This document shows positions 44,255 through 53,443 of a stretch of DNA of 64,000 bases, piece after piece (the first letter of the stretch is position 1; every line of letters begins with the position of its first letter). This DNA comes from Betaproteobacteria bacterium (GTDB lineage: Bacteria; Pseudomonadota; Gammaproteobacteria; Burkholderiales; SG8-39): the NCBI GenBank assembly GCA_947476535.1, contig CANJRC010000003.1, positions 28,034 through 92,033 on the forward strand, given 5' to 3'. Made by a program: the position numbers and the translations under genes. A model generated the notes under the pieces. It made no database searches and was not told the DNA's origin. It was given only the letters and a program-made list of their open reading frames with translations.

Positions 44255-44366
44255 GGTGTTCTCCCTGTTGAGTGATTGTTCGACTTGACGCTTTGACGCA
44301 ATGCCCCCCATGCCACGGCACTTTCTTCTCGATCAATGCCGGCAATGTCCTTGGGGAAGTACCTGT

Positions 44367-45479
44367 TCAACCATCCGAGATGATTCCCTGCAGTCGATCC
44401 ATGGCATCACTGTACTCGGTCAGCATGTCCGTGATGACCTGCCGCACCGTCGTCTCAGCGGACATCGAATGCACGATCTGCCCGACGGGCGGGCTCATGA
44501 AATCCTTGGCGTGGCCGCGCGCAATGCGAAGGCGGGCCTCCATGGTTGCGATCGTTTGCAACGGCATCGGCAGTACGGGAGGCGCCCCTGGCTGCTCCCA
44601 CGCCTCGGTCAGCTTGCTGCGCAGCACGCGGCACTGCTTTCCGGTACGGCTCAGGGTCTGGACGGCGTCCTCCGCCCTCGCCGCGAACAGCGCCCGCTTC
44701 TCCTCGGGCAGCAGGTCGCTTTCCCTTGTCCCCAGCCAGATGGACCCGCACCAGATACCACTCGCCCCCATGGCCAGTGCCGCCGCCATCTGCCTGCCGC
44801 TGCCGATGCCGCCCGCCGCGAGCACGGGCGTGGGAGAAACGGCATCCACGACTTGCGGCCAGAGAATCATGGAACTGATGTTCCCGGTATGCCCGCCCGC
44901 CTCGGCGCCCTGGGCCACGATGACGTCCACGCCCGCCTCGCGCTGTTTGCGCGCGTGCTCGACCCTGCCGACCAGCGCGCCCACACGGATACCCAGCGCA
45001 TGCACCCGCTCCACCTGCTCGCGTGAGGGCACCCCGAGCGCATTCACCACCATCTTGATCGGGTGCTTGAGCGCGACATCGAGCAACGCTTCACTCTCTT
45101 CGCGCGTCATGTTGACCTTCGCAATCTCCGCCTCGATCATTGCATCCGCTTCGGTGCGCGGAAGCGGCGGCACATGCGCCGCATCAAGCAGCTCGCGCAG
45201 GAAGCGCACCTGCTGTTGCGGAACGGAATGGACGTCGAGTTTTACGCTGCCGAGGTCCGCGTGGCGGTTGGGCATCAGGAGGTCCACGCCATAGGGTTTG
45301 CCGTCGACGTGATCGTCGATCCAGCGCAACTCCTCCTCGAGCTGATCCTTGGTGAAGTAGCCGGCGCCCAGGCAGCCGAATCCCCCAGCACGCGATACCG
45401 CCGCAACCACGTCCCTGCAGTGGGAAAAGGCGAATATCGGCAGCGCTATGTCCAGCATTTCGGTGACTGCAGTTTTCAT
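44367..45479 (-). CDS. Nitronate monooxygenase family flavoprotein
   Basis: LPIFAFSHCRDVVAAVSRAGGFGCLGAGYFT, DVIVAQGAEAGGHTGNISSM, PVLAAGGIGSGRQMAAALAMGASGIWCGS. Confidence 0.88.
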   Translation of the reverse strand: MKTAVTEMLDIALPIFAFSHCRDVVAAVSRAGGFGCLGAGYFTKDQLEEELRWIDDHVDGKPYGVDLLMPNRHADLGSVKLDVHSVPQQQVRFLRELLDAAHVPPLPRTEADAMIEAEIAKVNMTREESEALLDVALKHPIKMVVNALGVPSREQVERVHALGIRVGALVGRVEHARKQREAGVDVIVAQGAEAGGHTGNISSMILWPQVVDAVSPTPVLAAGGIGSGRQMAAALAMGASGIWCGSIWLGTRESDLLPEEKRALFAARAEDAVQTLSRTGKQCRVLRSKLTEAWEQPGAPPVLPMPLQTIATMEARLRIARGHAKDFMSPPVGQIVHSMSAETTVRQVITDMLTEYSDAMDRLQGIISDG

Positions 45480-45519
45480 TGCGCTCCTGTCCGGACAATA
45501 TGTTCGGGTTATGACCGGG

Positions 45520-46725
45520 CTAGGCGCCGTGCTGCCCGAGAATGGTGATCGAGCACACGTTCTGGTTCGGAAAGCCGCCCAGGTTGTGTACCAATCCGCG
45601 CACCGGATTCTTGGCGCGCTGGCGCGCGCCGGCGCGCCCGAGCAGTTGGAGATACAGCTCATAGGTCATGCGCAGGCCGGACGCCCCGATGGGGTGCCCG
45701 AAGCACTTCAATCCGCCGTCGATCTGGCACGGCAGCTTGCCATCGCGATCGTAGAACCCGTCCATGATATCGCGCACCGCCCCGCCCTCGGGCGAGAGCT
45801 GCAGGTCCTCCATGGTCACCAGCTCGGTGATGGAAAAACAGTCGTGCGCCTCGACCAGTGAAATCTCGTCGCGCGGACGCTTCACGCCGGCCTCCGCGTA
45901 AGCGCGCCCGGCGGCGATGCGCGCGGTCATGAAGTACGAGCCGTCCCAGGAATTGTGCTGCGCCTCGGTGCCGTTGGACACCGACAGCTGCATGGCCTTG
46001 ATCGAGACGAGGTCCTTCTTTCCCAAGGAGCGGGCAATCTCCGGAGTAGTGACGATAGCGCATGCGGCCCCATCGGACACCCCGCAGCAGTCGAACAGCC
46101 CCAGCGGTTCGGACACCATGGGCGCATTGAGCACCTGATCTTCGGTCACCTTGTTGCGCAGGTGCGCCTTGGGGTTGAGGCTGGCGTTGTCATGGCTCTT
46201 GACTGAAATGTGCGCCATGGCCCGCTTGAGGTCCTCCTTGCCCACGCCGTGCTTGGCGCGGTAGGCCGAGGCGATCTGCGCAAAGTTTCCCGGGGCGGAA
46301 ACGTTGGCCCAGTACATGGAATTGAGCGCACCGCGACTGCGCTGCGGCAGCCCCCCGTAGCCGGTGTCCTTGAGCTTTTCCACGCCCAGCGCCAGCGCAA
46401 TGTCGCAGGCGCCGCTGGCCACCGCGTAGGTCGCGCCGCGCAAGGCCTCCGAGCCACTGGCGCAGAAGTTCTCCACCCGTGTCACGGGGATGTAGGGCAG
46501 GCGCAGCGCCATGGCGAGCGGCACACCCGACTTGCCGACGTGGATGTCCTCGAAGGCCGTGGACAGCCAGGCCGCTTCGATCTGCTTGGTCTCGATGCCG
46601 GCGTCCGACAGCGCCTCCGTATAGGCCTCGACCATGAGATCCTCGGCGTTAGACTCCCAGCGCTCCCCGAACTTCGAGCACCCCATGCCGAGGATTGCTA
46701 CCTTGTCACGAATACCTGTTGCCAT
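45520..46725 (-). CDS. Thiolase family protein (SCP2/archaeal acetoacetyl-CoA thiolase type)
   Basis: RDKVAILGMGCSKFGERWE, RVENFCASGSEALRGA (nucleophile Cys), GGLKCFGHPIGASGLRM (catalytic His). Confidence 0.9.
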   Translation of the reverse strand: MATGIRDKVAILGMGCSKFGERWESNAEDLMVEAYTEALSDAGIETKQIEAAWLSTAFEDIHVGKSGVPLAMALRLPYIPVTRVENFCASGSEALRGATYAVASGACDIALALGVEKLKDTGYGGLPQRSRGALNSMYWANVSAPGNFAQIASAYRAKHGVGKEDLKRAMAHISVKSHDNASLNPKAHLRNKVTEDQVLNAPMVSEPLGLFDCCGVSDGAACAIVTTPEIARSLGKKDLVSIKAMQLSVSNGTEAQHNSWDGSYFMTARIAAGRAYAEAGVKRPRDEISLVEAHDCFSITELVTMEDLQLSPEGGAVRDIMDGFYDRDGKLPCQIDGGLKCFGHPIGASGLRMTYELYLQLLGRAGARQRAKNPVRGLVHNLGGFPNQNVCSITILGQHGA

Positions 46726-46743
46726 TGTCTTCTCCCTGAGCCT

Positions 46744-48201
46744 TCAGGCAGCAATCGCTGCAGAAACCGGCGCCGCTTTCCAGAAATAGCGCACGAAGCC
46801 GCGCTGCGAATCCACTTCCTTGATGCGAAACACCATGCGCATGGGCATGCCGACGTCCACCGCACCGACATCCACGTCGGTGAAATCGACCGTCATCCGC
46901 CCCCCCTCGTCGAACTGCACCATGCCGTAATGCGCCGGCGGATCCGGGCAATAGGTGAGCTGGTCCGCCGACCACGTCTGGATGCGCCCGTGAAAATCGG
47001 CGAACGGCTGATCCACCTGGCTGCCACTTGCGCCACACGCCGGGTTGACGCAGATCGCCGCCTTGGGAAACTGGATGGTTCCGCAACGCTCGCAGCGCCC
47101 GCCGACCAGCCCCAGGATCATGTCGCGGTTGCGGTACAGCGTGGTGAGCGGCGTCTGCTTGTCGGCCTCGGCGCGCAGGCCGCGCTCCAGTTTCACCAAG
47201 TCATTGAAGGCGAGAAAGCGCGAATAGCTCGCCAACTCCTTGCGCGCAGCCAGCGATGAAGCCACGGTGTCGGGTCGCGCCTTGTCGATACCCGCTGTCA
47301 CCTCGAACAACAGCGCATCGACCCCCTGCCCGAAGCCGATCACGAGGATGCGCTCGCCCGGCTTGGCGGTTTCGAGCACCTGCGCGAGCATCAGCAGCGC
47401 GTGCGCAGCGCCGGTGTCACCGCAAACCCCGTCCAGGTTGCCGCGCACGCGATCATCGGCAATGCCGGCCTTCTTGGCCACGGCCTGCGGCACGCGCGAC
47501 AGCGTGCAAGGCATGCAGAAGTGGTGAATGGCATCGGCCGAGACCCCGGCATCGACCAGCACGCCGGCAATCACTGGCGGAACGAGCTTGAGGTAACCCT
47601 CCTCGCGAATCCAGCGCTCCTCCCAGCCGTAGTCGAACTCGCGCCCCTGTGCACGGTAATGATCGACGAAATCCACCGAGGTCGAGCGCTGCGCCACGAG
47701 GCGGGCGATGCCGTCGCCTTCCTCGACTAGGACGGCGACAGCCGCATCGCCCGAGGTCATTTCCTGTACGCTGCCCGCCGGGCTGTGTCGCTTCTCGCCG
47801 GCAAGCACCAGCACTCTTTGCTTGCGCGCCAATGCGGTATCGAACGCGGCCAGCAGCGCCGTGGTGCCAGCGCGCTGCGAGGCGCCCACGTCCATGGTGC
47901 GCAATGCACCCGCAGCACCCAAGGCCTCGGCCACGATACCTGCGTTCTGGCGCACGGCGAACGGCGCCGTGGTGCTGGCAAGATAGATGGCACCCGGGCC
48001 GGTCCCCGCCGTCTTGCCCAGCACGCCCCGCGCCACCTCCACCGCCATGGTGACGACGTCCTCGTCCCAATTGGCGACTGCACGCTCGCCTTTCCCGTAG
48101 GGCTTCAGCCCCGGATTGAACCAGGCGTTGGCCTCGGTCATGAGCTTGCGTGATAGTCTCAGGCGCGGTATGTACGCGCCGATTGCAGATATTCCCGCCA
48201 T
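46744..48201 (-). CDS. HMG-CoA synthase-like (thiolase-superfamily) protein fused to C-terminal DUF35 Zn-ribbon/OB-fold domain
   Basis: N-terminal GAYIPRLRLSRKLM...WDEDVVTMAVEVARGVL resembles archaeal HMGS; C-terminal CERCGTIQFPKAAICVNPAC Zn ribbon and OB-fold region; RBS GGAGGGG before ATG at 48201. Confidence 0.85.
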   Translation of the reverse strand: MAGISAIGAYIPRLRLSRKLMTEANAWFNPGLKPYGKGERAVANWDEDVVTMAVEVARGVLGKTAGTGPGAIYLASTTAPFAVRQNAGIVAEALGAAGALRTMDVGASQRAGTTALLAAFDTALARKQRVLVLAGEKRHSPAGSVQEMTSGDAAVAVLVEEGDGIARLVAQRSTSVDFVDHYRAQGREFDYGWEERWIREEGYLKLVPPVIAGVLVDAGVSADAIHHFCMPCTLSRVPQAVAKKAGIADDRVRGNLDGVCGDTGAAHALLMLAQVLETAKPGERILVIGFGQGVDALLFEVTAGIDKARPDTVASSLAARKELASYSRFLAFNDLVKLERGLRAEADKQTPLTTLYRNRDMILGLVGGRCERCGTIQFPKAAICVNPACGASGSQVDQPFADFHGRIQTWSADQLTYCPDPPAHYGMVQFDEGGRMTVDFTDVDVGAVDVGMPMRMVFRIKEVDSQRGFVRYFWKAAPVSAAIAA

Positions 48202-48360
48202 TTCCCCTCCAGAAAAACCACTGGACTTGGCTCCAGTCGCCACCGCAGTTTATCAATGAATGCGCAAGGACCATTCGCCAGCGCCGCGGCGCGCCCGGAG
48301 TCGCGCCTTTGCACCGTCTACCGGTATTCAGAGAACCTCGCCAAGCCTCATAATGCGCGA

Positions 48361-49131
48361 ATGGCCTTCCTGAAATCCTGGCGCCGCAAGCGCGCCCTCG
48401 CCAACACGCAGATCGATGCCGCACTGTGGCTGCGCGTGGTCGGTCGCCTGCGCTTTCTACGCGGACTGACGGCCGATGAACTGTCGCGACTGCGCGAACT
48501 GGCCATCCTCTTCCTCGACGAAAAGGAATTGCACGGCGCGGGGGGACTTGCAATCGACGACGACATCTGCCTTTCCATTGCGGTCCAGGCCTGCCTGCCC
48601 ATCCTTAACCTTGGCATGGATGCCTACGCTGGCTGGGTGGGCGTCGTCGTATACCCTGATGAGTTCATCATCGAACACGAGGAGATGGACGAGAACGGTG
48701 TGGTGCACCGCTTTCAAGAGGGAGTATCCGGCGAGGCATGGGATGGCGGGCCGGTGGTGCTGTCCTGGCGCGACGCCTCCAGCGGCAGTTTCGCCGGTTA
48801 CAACGTGGTCATCCACGAATTCGCGCACAAGCTCGCGATGTCCGGCGCCGACGACGAGGGCTTTCCACTGCCGCGCTCAGACATGGACCGCCCCCAATGG
48901 CAGGACGCATTGCACGCCGCCTTCCAGCGCTTCACCGGCCAGGTCGATCGTGGCGAACCGACCATCGTCGACCCCTATGCATCCGAGCACCCTGCCGAAT
49001 TCTTTGCCGTCATGAGCGAGATGTTCTTCACGTCATCGGCTGTGCTCGCGCGAGACTGGCCCGAGCTGTATGCACAGCTGACCGCCTACTACCGGCAGGA
49101 CCCTGCCGGGACGCTCACCCCCGCCAGCTGA
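48361..49131 (+). CDS. mtfA: MtfA-like zinc-dependent peptidase
   Basis: NVVIHEFAHKLAMSGADDEGFP (HEFAH), ASEHPAEFFAVMSEMFF; start may be 48256. Confidence 0.9.
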   Translation: MAFLKSWRRKRALANTQIDAALWLRVVGRLRFLRGLTADELSRLRELAILFLDEKELHGAGGLAIDDDICLSIAVQACLPILNLGMDAYAGWVGVVVYPDEFIIEHEEMDENGVVHRFQEGVSGEAWDGGPVVLSWRDASSGSFAGYNVVIHEFAHKLAMSGADDEGFPLPRSDMDRPQWQDALHAAFQRFTGQVDRGEPTIVDPYASEHPAEFFAVMSEMFFTSSAVLARDWPELYAQLTAYYRQDPAGTLTPAS

Positions 49132-49152
49132 CTGCTCGCAACCGGGCGCACG

Positions 49153-49608
49153 TTGAAGAAGCTCCTGATCGTGTATCACACCCAGGGTTCGCGCACGACC
49201 GAACTCGCCCAGGCGGCGCTCGACGGCGCGCGCGGGGTCGAGGAAACCGAGACCACGTTGAAGCGCGCCTTCGACACCACTGCAGATGACCTGCTCGCAG
49301 CGGATGCCATCCTCTTCGGCACGCCGGAGAACTTCGGCTATATGTCCGGGGCGCTCAAGGACTTGTTCGACCGGACCTTCTACGCCTGCGAGAACAAGGT
49401 CAACGGCAAGCCCTACGCGGTGTTCGTGTGCGCCGGAAACGACGGCAGCGGCGCGGTGTTCAACATCGATCGCATCTGCACCGGCTTGAAACTGAAGAAG
49501 GCGTGCGAACCGGTGGTCGCGCGCAAGGTCAACACGCCCGAGCAGGTGGAGGCCGCGCGGGAGCTTGGCGCAACGCTCGCGGCGGGCATTGCATTCGGGA
49601 TTTTCTGA
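49153..49608 (+). CDS. Flavodoxin-like / NAD(P)H-dependent FMN reductase family protein (TTG start)
   Basis: MKKLLIVYHTQGSRTTELAQAA, AILFGTPENFGYMSGALKDLFDRTFY. Confidence 0.8.
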   Translation: MKKLLIVYHTQGSRTTELAQAALDGARGVEETETTLKRAFDTTADDLLAADAILFGTPENFGYMSGALKDLFDRTFYACENKVNGKPYAVFVCAGNDGSGAVFNIDRICTGLKLKKACEPVVARKVNTPEQVEAARELGATLAAGIAFGIF

Positions 49609-49687
49609 CTTGGCAGCCGGATCGGGTAAGGCCATATAATTATTATCGAATTGACAATTTGATACCGGTATGACTTGAGCTAATCAC

Positions 49688-50551
49688 CTATTTGTTATCA
49701 ATAAGAAACTCATTTACTGCAGCGACCTGGTCCTCTTGCATCAGCGTTGGCGCATGACCCACGCCGGAAAATTCAACCAGTTTCGCTTTCGGCCCGCGAT
49801 GGGTCATCGCCATCGCCGTGTCACGGGTCAAGAGGTCCGATACCGCACCCCGCACGAGCAGCGTGGGGCAGCCGATGGCATCGTAATACGGCCACAACAC
49901 GATGTCCTTGCCAGGGACTGAGGCAGCGTCGGGCGCCGCAATGGCCGGGTCGTAATGCATGCGGAACTGCCCGTCCGGATCGCGCCGAACGACGTTTCCG
50001 GTCAACGTTCTCCACTGCGCGTCGCTGTGCGGCCCGAACGGCGCGCTGACAGCGCGAACGTACCGCTCAGCCGCAGCCATATCCGTGAAGCGTGGCGCTT
50101 TCCCGATATATTCCCGAATGCGCGCGAGCGACACCGCAGTCACCACTGGGCCGACATCGTTGAGCACCAGGCGCGTGATCGGTGTGCCCGGCATGGCGGC
50201 CAGCATCATGCCGATGATGCCGCCCATCGACGTGCCGACCCAGTGAACTTCCTCCACCCCGAGCCGCGCAATCAGCGTAACCATGTCGGCGGCGTAGGTC
50301 GGCACCACGTATTCCATGGGATTGCGCAACCACTCGGACTCACCACGACCCGCCACATCCGGGCAAACCACCCGATACTGCGACGAAAGTGCCCGCGCCA
50401 GCGTGTCGAAATCGCGACCGGTGCGCGACAGGCCATGCGCACAGATCAGCACCCTCGGGTTGGCTGCATCGCCCCACTCCACGTACGCCATGCGGTGAAA
50501 TCCGCTGGGGGTAATGCAATTGACACTGGACTGGCGCGGGACTCCGGTCAT
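49688..50551 (-). CDS. Alpha/beta hydrolase
   Basis: VLICAHGLSRTGRDFDTLARAL, VHWVGTSMGGIIGMMLA (GxSxG), GVGHAP. Confidence 0.9.
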   Translation of the reverse strand: MTGVPRQSSVNCITPSGFHRMAYVEWGDAANPRVLICAHGLSRTGRDFDTLARALSSQYRVVCPDVAGRGESEWLRNPMEYVVPTYAADMVTLIARLGVEEVHWVGTSMGGIIGMMLAAMPGTPITRLVLNDVGPVVTAVSLARIREYIGKAPRFTDMAAAERYVRAVSAPFGPHSDAQWRTLTGNVVRRDPDGQFRMHYDPAIAAPDAASVPGKDIVLWPYYDAIGCPTLLVRGAVSDLLTRDTAMAMTHRGPKAKLVEFSGVGHAPTLMQEDQVAAVNEFLIDNK

Positions 50552-50880
50552 GGCAATCTTTCCGAATGTTGAAGGCCGCGAGTATATCCAGAACACATTG
50601 CCACGACAGCCAGCGACACCCGCCCGATCCGACGCACCAAACTGCGGCAGACAGCACCACCGAGGTGCGCCCCTCATCGCGAACTTCACCGATGAGGTGC
50701 ACGATGGACGGGACTGCAGCAGTGGCGGCATCGAAAATCTGAAAAGCCATGCCAAAGCCTGCTCCGGCACGGGCGTTGCTTTAGTTACCGGCAGGGTGGT
50801 CGTATCCAAGCTCCAGACCATGGAACGGCCCCCACAATTTGAGAAAACGCGAAGTTAAAGCAAACACCCCTTGCAGCAGG

Positions 50881-52317
50881 ATGGCCGGACGAATGAGCAG
50901 AACCATCTATGACGAAATGCGCGGCCTCAATGGCTCGGGCGGCAATGTCCTGCCGCACTACCGCAGCTATTGCGACTGGCTGAACGCCATGCCGCCGGAC
51001 CGGCTGGCGCAAAAGCGCAACGAAGCCGAGGTGATGTTCCATCGCCTGGGCATCACCTTCGCGGTGTATGGCGAGGAGGCCGGCGGCGAGCGGCTGATCC
51101 CCTTCGACATCATCCCGCGCATCATCCCCGCCGCCGACTGGCAACTTCTCGAGCGCGGCCTCGTGCAGCGCGTAAAGGCACTCAATCACTTCCTGCACGA
51201 CATCTATCACGGCCAGGCCATTCTCAAGCAGGGATTGATCCCCTCGGCCAAGGTGTTGGATAACGCCCAGTACCGCCCCCTCATGCAGGGCCTCAACGTG
51301 CCCGGGGATACCTATGCGCATGTCACCGGCGTGGACATCGTGTTCACCGGCCCCGGCGAGTTCTATGTGCTGGAGGACAACCTGCGGGTTCCCTCCGGCG
51401 TGTCCTACATGCTCGAGAACCGCAGGATGTTGATGCGGCTCTTCCCAGAACTGTTTTCGCGCCAGCAGATCCAGCCGGTGGAACACTATCCTGACATCCT
51501 GCTCGAGACGCTTCGCGGGGTGGCCCCGCTCGGGGTGGTCGATCCAACGGTGGCGCTGCTGACGCCGGGCGCGTTCAATTCAGCCTACTTCGAGCACACC
51601 TTCCTCGCCCAGCAGATGGGCATCGAACTGGTGGAAGGACAGGACCTGTTCGTGCGCGACAGCGCCGTGTACATGCGCACCACGCGCGGCCCGAAACGCG
51701 TCGATGTCATTTACCGGCGCATCGATGACGATTTCCTCGACCCGCGCGCCTTCCGTCCCGACTCCATGCTAGGCGTGCCCGGCCTCATGGAAGCCTACCG
51801 CGCCGGGCGCGTGACACTCGCCAACGCCGTGGGCACGGGCATCGCCGACGACAAGTCAATGTACGTGCATGTCCCCGACATGATCAAGTTCTACCTGGAC
51901 GAAGAGCCCATCCTCAAGAACGTGCCAACCTGGGAGCTGCGCAAGGCCGAAGACCGCCACTACGTGCTCGATCACCTGCCCGAATTGGTTGTAAAGGAAG
52001 TCCACGGATCCGGCGGCTACGGCATGCTCGTGGGGCCTGCCGCCACCGCCAGCCAGCGCGCGGAATTTCGCGATCGCATCATTGCCAGCCCGGAGAAATA
52101 CATCGCCCAGCCCACGCTGGCGCTGTCCACCTGCCCCACCTACGTCGACAGCGGCATTGCCCCGCGACACGTGGACCTGCGACCCTTTGTACTCTCGGGC
52201 AAGGAAACCCGCATCGTCCCCGGCGGCCTCACGCGCGTGGCGTTGAAGGAAGGCTCGCTGGTGGTCAATTCATCGCAGGGCGGCGGCACCAAGGACACAT
52301 GGGTACTGGAAGCATGA
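50881..52317 (+). CDS. Circularly permuted type-2 ATP-grasp protein
   Basis: YDEMRGLNGSGGNVLPHYRSY, GEFYVLEDNLRVPSGVSYMLENR, VVKEVHGSGGYGMLVGP, C-terminal GGGTKDTWVLE. Confidence 0.93.
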   Translation: MAGRMSRTIYDEMRGLNGSGGNVLPHYRSYCDWLNAMPPDRLAQKRNEAEVMFHRLGITFAVYGEEAGGERLIPFDIIPRIIPAADWQLLERGLVQRVKALNHFLHDIYHGQAILKQGLIPSAKVLDNAQYRPLMQGLNVPGDTYAHVTGVDIVFTGPGEFYVLEDNLRVPSGVSYMLENRRMLMRLFPELFSRQQIQPVEHYPDILLETLRGVAPLGVVDPTVALLTPGAFNSAYFEHTFLAQQMGIELVEGQDLFVRDSAVYMRTTRGPKRVDVIYRRIDDDFLDPRAFRPDSMLGVPGLMEAYRAGRVTLANAVGTGIADDKSMYVHVPDMIKFYLDEEPILKNVPTWELRKAEDRHYVLDHLPELVVKEVHGSGGYGMLVGPAATASQRAEFRDRIIASPEKYIAQPTLALSTCPTYVDSGIAPRHVDLRPFVLSGKETRIVPGGLTRVALKEGSLVVNSSQGGGTKDTWVLEA

Positions 52318-52345
52318 ATACTCAATCGACCATGCAGGGTGCGAC

Positions 52346-53305
52346 ATGCTGAGCCGCACCGCCAACGACCTGTTCTGGATGTCACGCCACATTGAGCGCG
52401 CCGAGAATACCGCGCGCATGCTGGATGTCACCTACCGCCTCGCGCTCCTGCCATACCGCGTCATCGAGGCCGGCGAAAAATGGGCCGAACCCTGGGCGGT
52501 GCCCCTGGTCATCACCGGGCTTGCCAGCCAGTATTACGCCAAGCACAACGAGCTCAACGCCGAGCGCGTGATGCAGTTCATGGTGTTCGACCAGAGCAAT
52601 CCGACCTCCATCCACTCTTCGCTGCAGCGCGCCCGCGAGAACGCGCGCGGCCAGCGCGGGGCCACCACCTCGGAAATGTGGGAGAGCCTGAACGCCACCT
52701 GGCTGGAGATGCGCACCCTAGACTACGCGACCATCGACGCGCGCGGGGTCAGCAATTTCTTCGATTGGGTCAAGAACCGGTCCCATCTGTTTCGCGGCGT
52801 CACCTTCGGCACCATGCTGCGCGATGAGGCCTTCAGCTTCATACGACTGGGCACCTTCCTCGAGCGCGCCGACAACACGGCGCGCATCCTCGACGTGAAA
52901 TACCACACGCTGCTGCCGTCCATCGACGACGTCGGCGGCGCGGTGGACTACTACCAGTGGGGCTCCCTGCTGCGCTCCCTGGGCACCTTCGAGTCCTACC
53001 GCAAGGTCTATCGCGACGTCATCACGCCATTCCGGATTGGAGAGCTGCTGATCCTTCGCGAGGACGTGCCGCGCAGCCTGCACGCCTGCATGAACGACAT
53101 CTACGAAATACTGCAGGGGCTATCCGAGGCCGAGCGACGCGAGCCAGAGCGCCTCGCCGGCGAAATCCATGCGCGACTCCACTATGAACGTCCGCAGCAG
53201 ATCTTCGACCTGGGCCTGCATCAATACCTGATGGACTTCCTCGACAAGATCGACGCACTCAATACCGAAATCAACAAGCACTTCCTCGCTCCCGACTACA
53301 GTTGA
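52346..53305 (+). CDS. Alpha-E domain (DUF403) protein
   Basis: MLSRTANDLFWMSRHIERAENTARMLDVTYRLAL, FIRLGTFLERADNTARILDVKYHTLLP. Confidence 0.93.
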   Translation: MLSRTANDLFWMSRHIERAENTARMLDVTYRLALLPYRVIEAGEKWAEPWAVPLVITGLASQYYAKHNELNAERVMQFMVFDQSNPTSIHSSLQRARENARGQRGATTSEMWESLNATWLEMRTLDYATIDARGVSNFFDWVKNRSHLFRGVTFGTMLRDEAFSFIRLGTFLERADNTARILDVKYHTLLPSIDDVGGAVDYYQWGSLLRSLGTFESYRKVYRDVITPFRIGELLILREDVPRSLHACMNDIYEILQGLSEAERREPERLAGEIHARLHYERPQQIFDLGLHQYLMDFLDKIDALNTEINKHFLAPDYS

Positions 53306-53443
53306 CACAGTCCACGCGCATGAAGGAACGACCGACGCATTGCGACGAACCCGCGTCGCTTTCGCCAAAACACCCGCGTGTCGATTGCGGCAACCGGGAC
53401 TTTCCTCTATGCTTTAAGCTTCACGTTCAGGAATCTCCAGTAG

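Noticed and set aside
47453-48553. 366-aa minus-strand ORF overlapping the HMGS-like gene in another frame
   Set aside because: Arg/Gly/His-rich out-of-frame translation; HMGS-like frame has clear homology motifs and an RBS.
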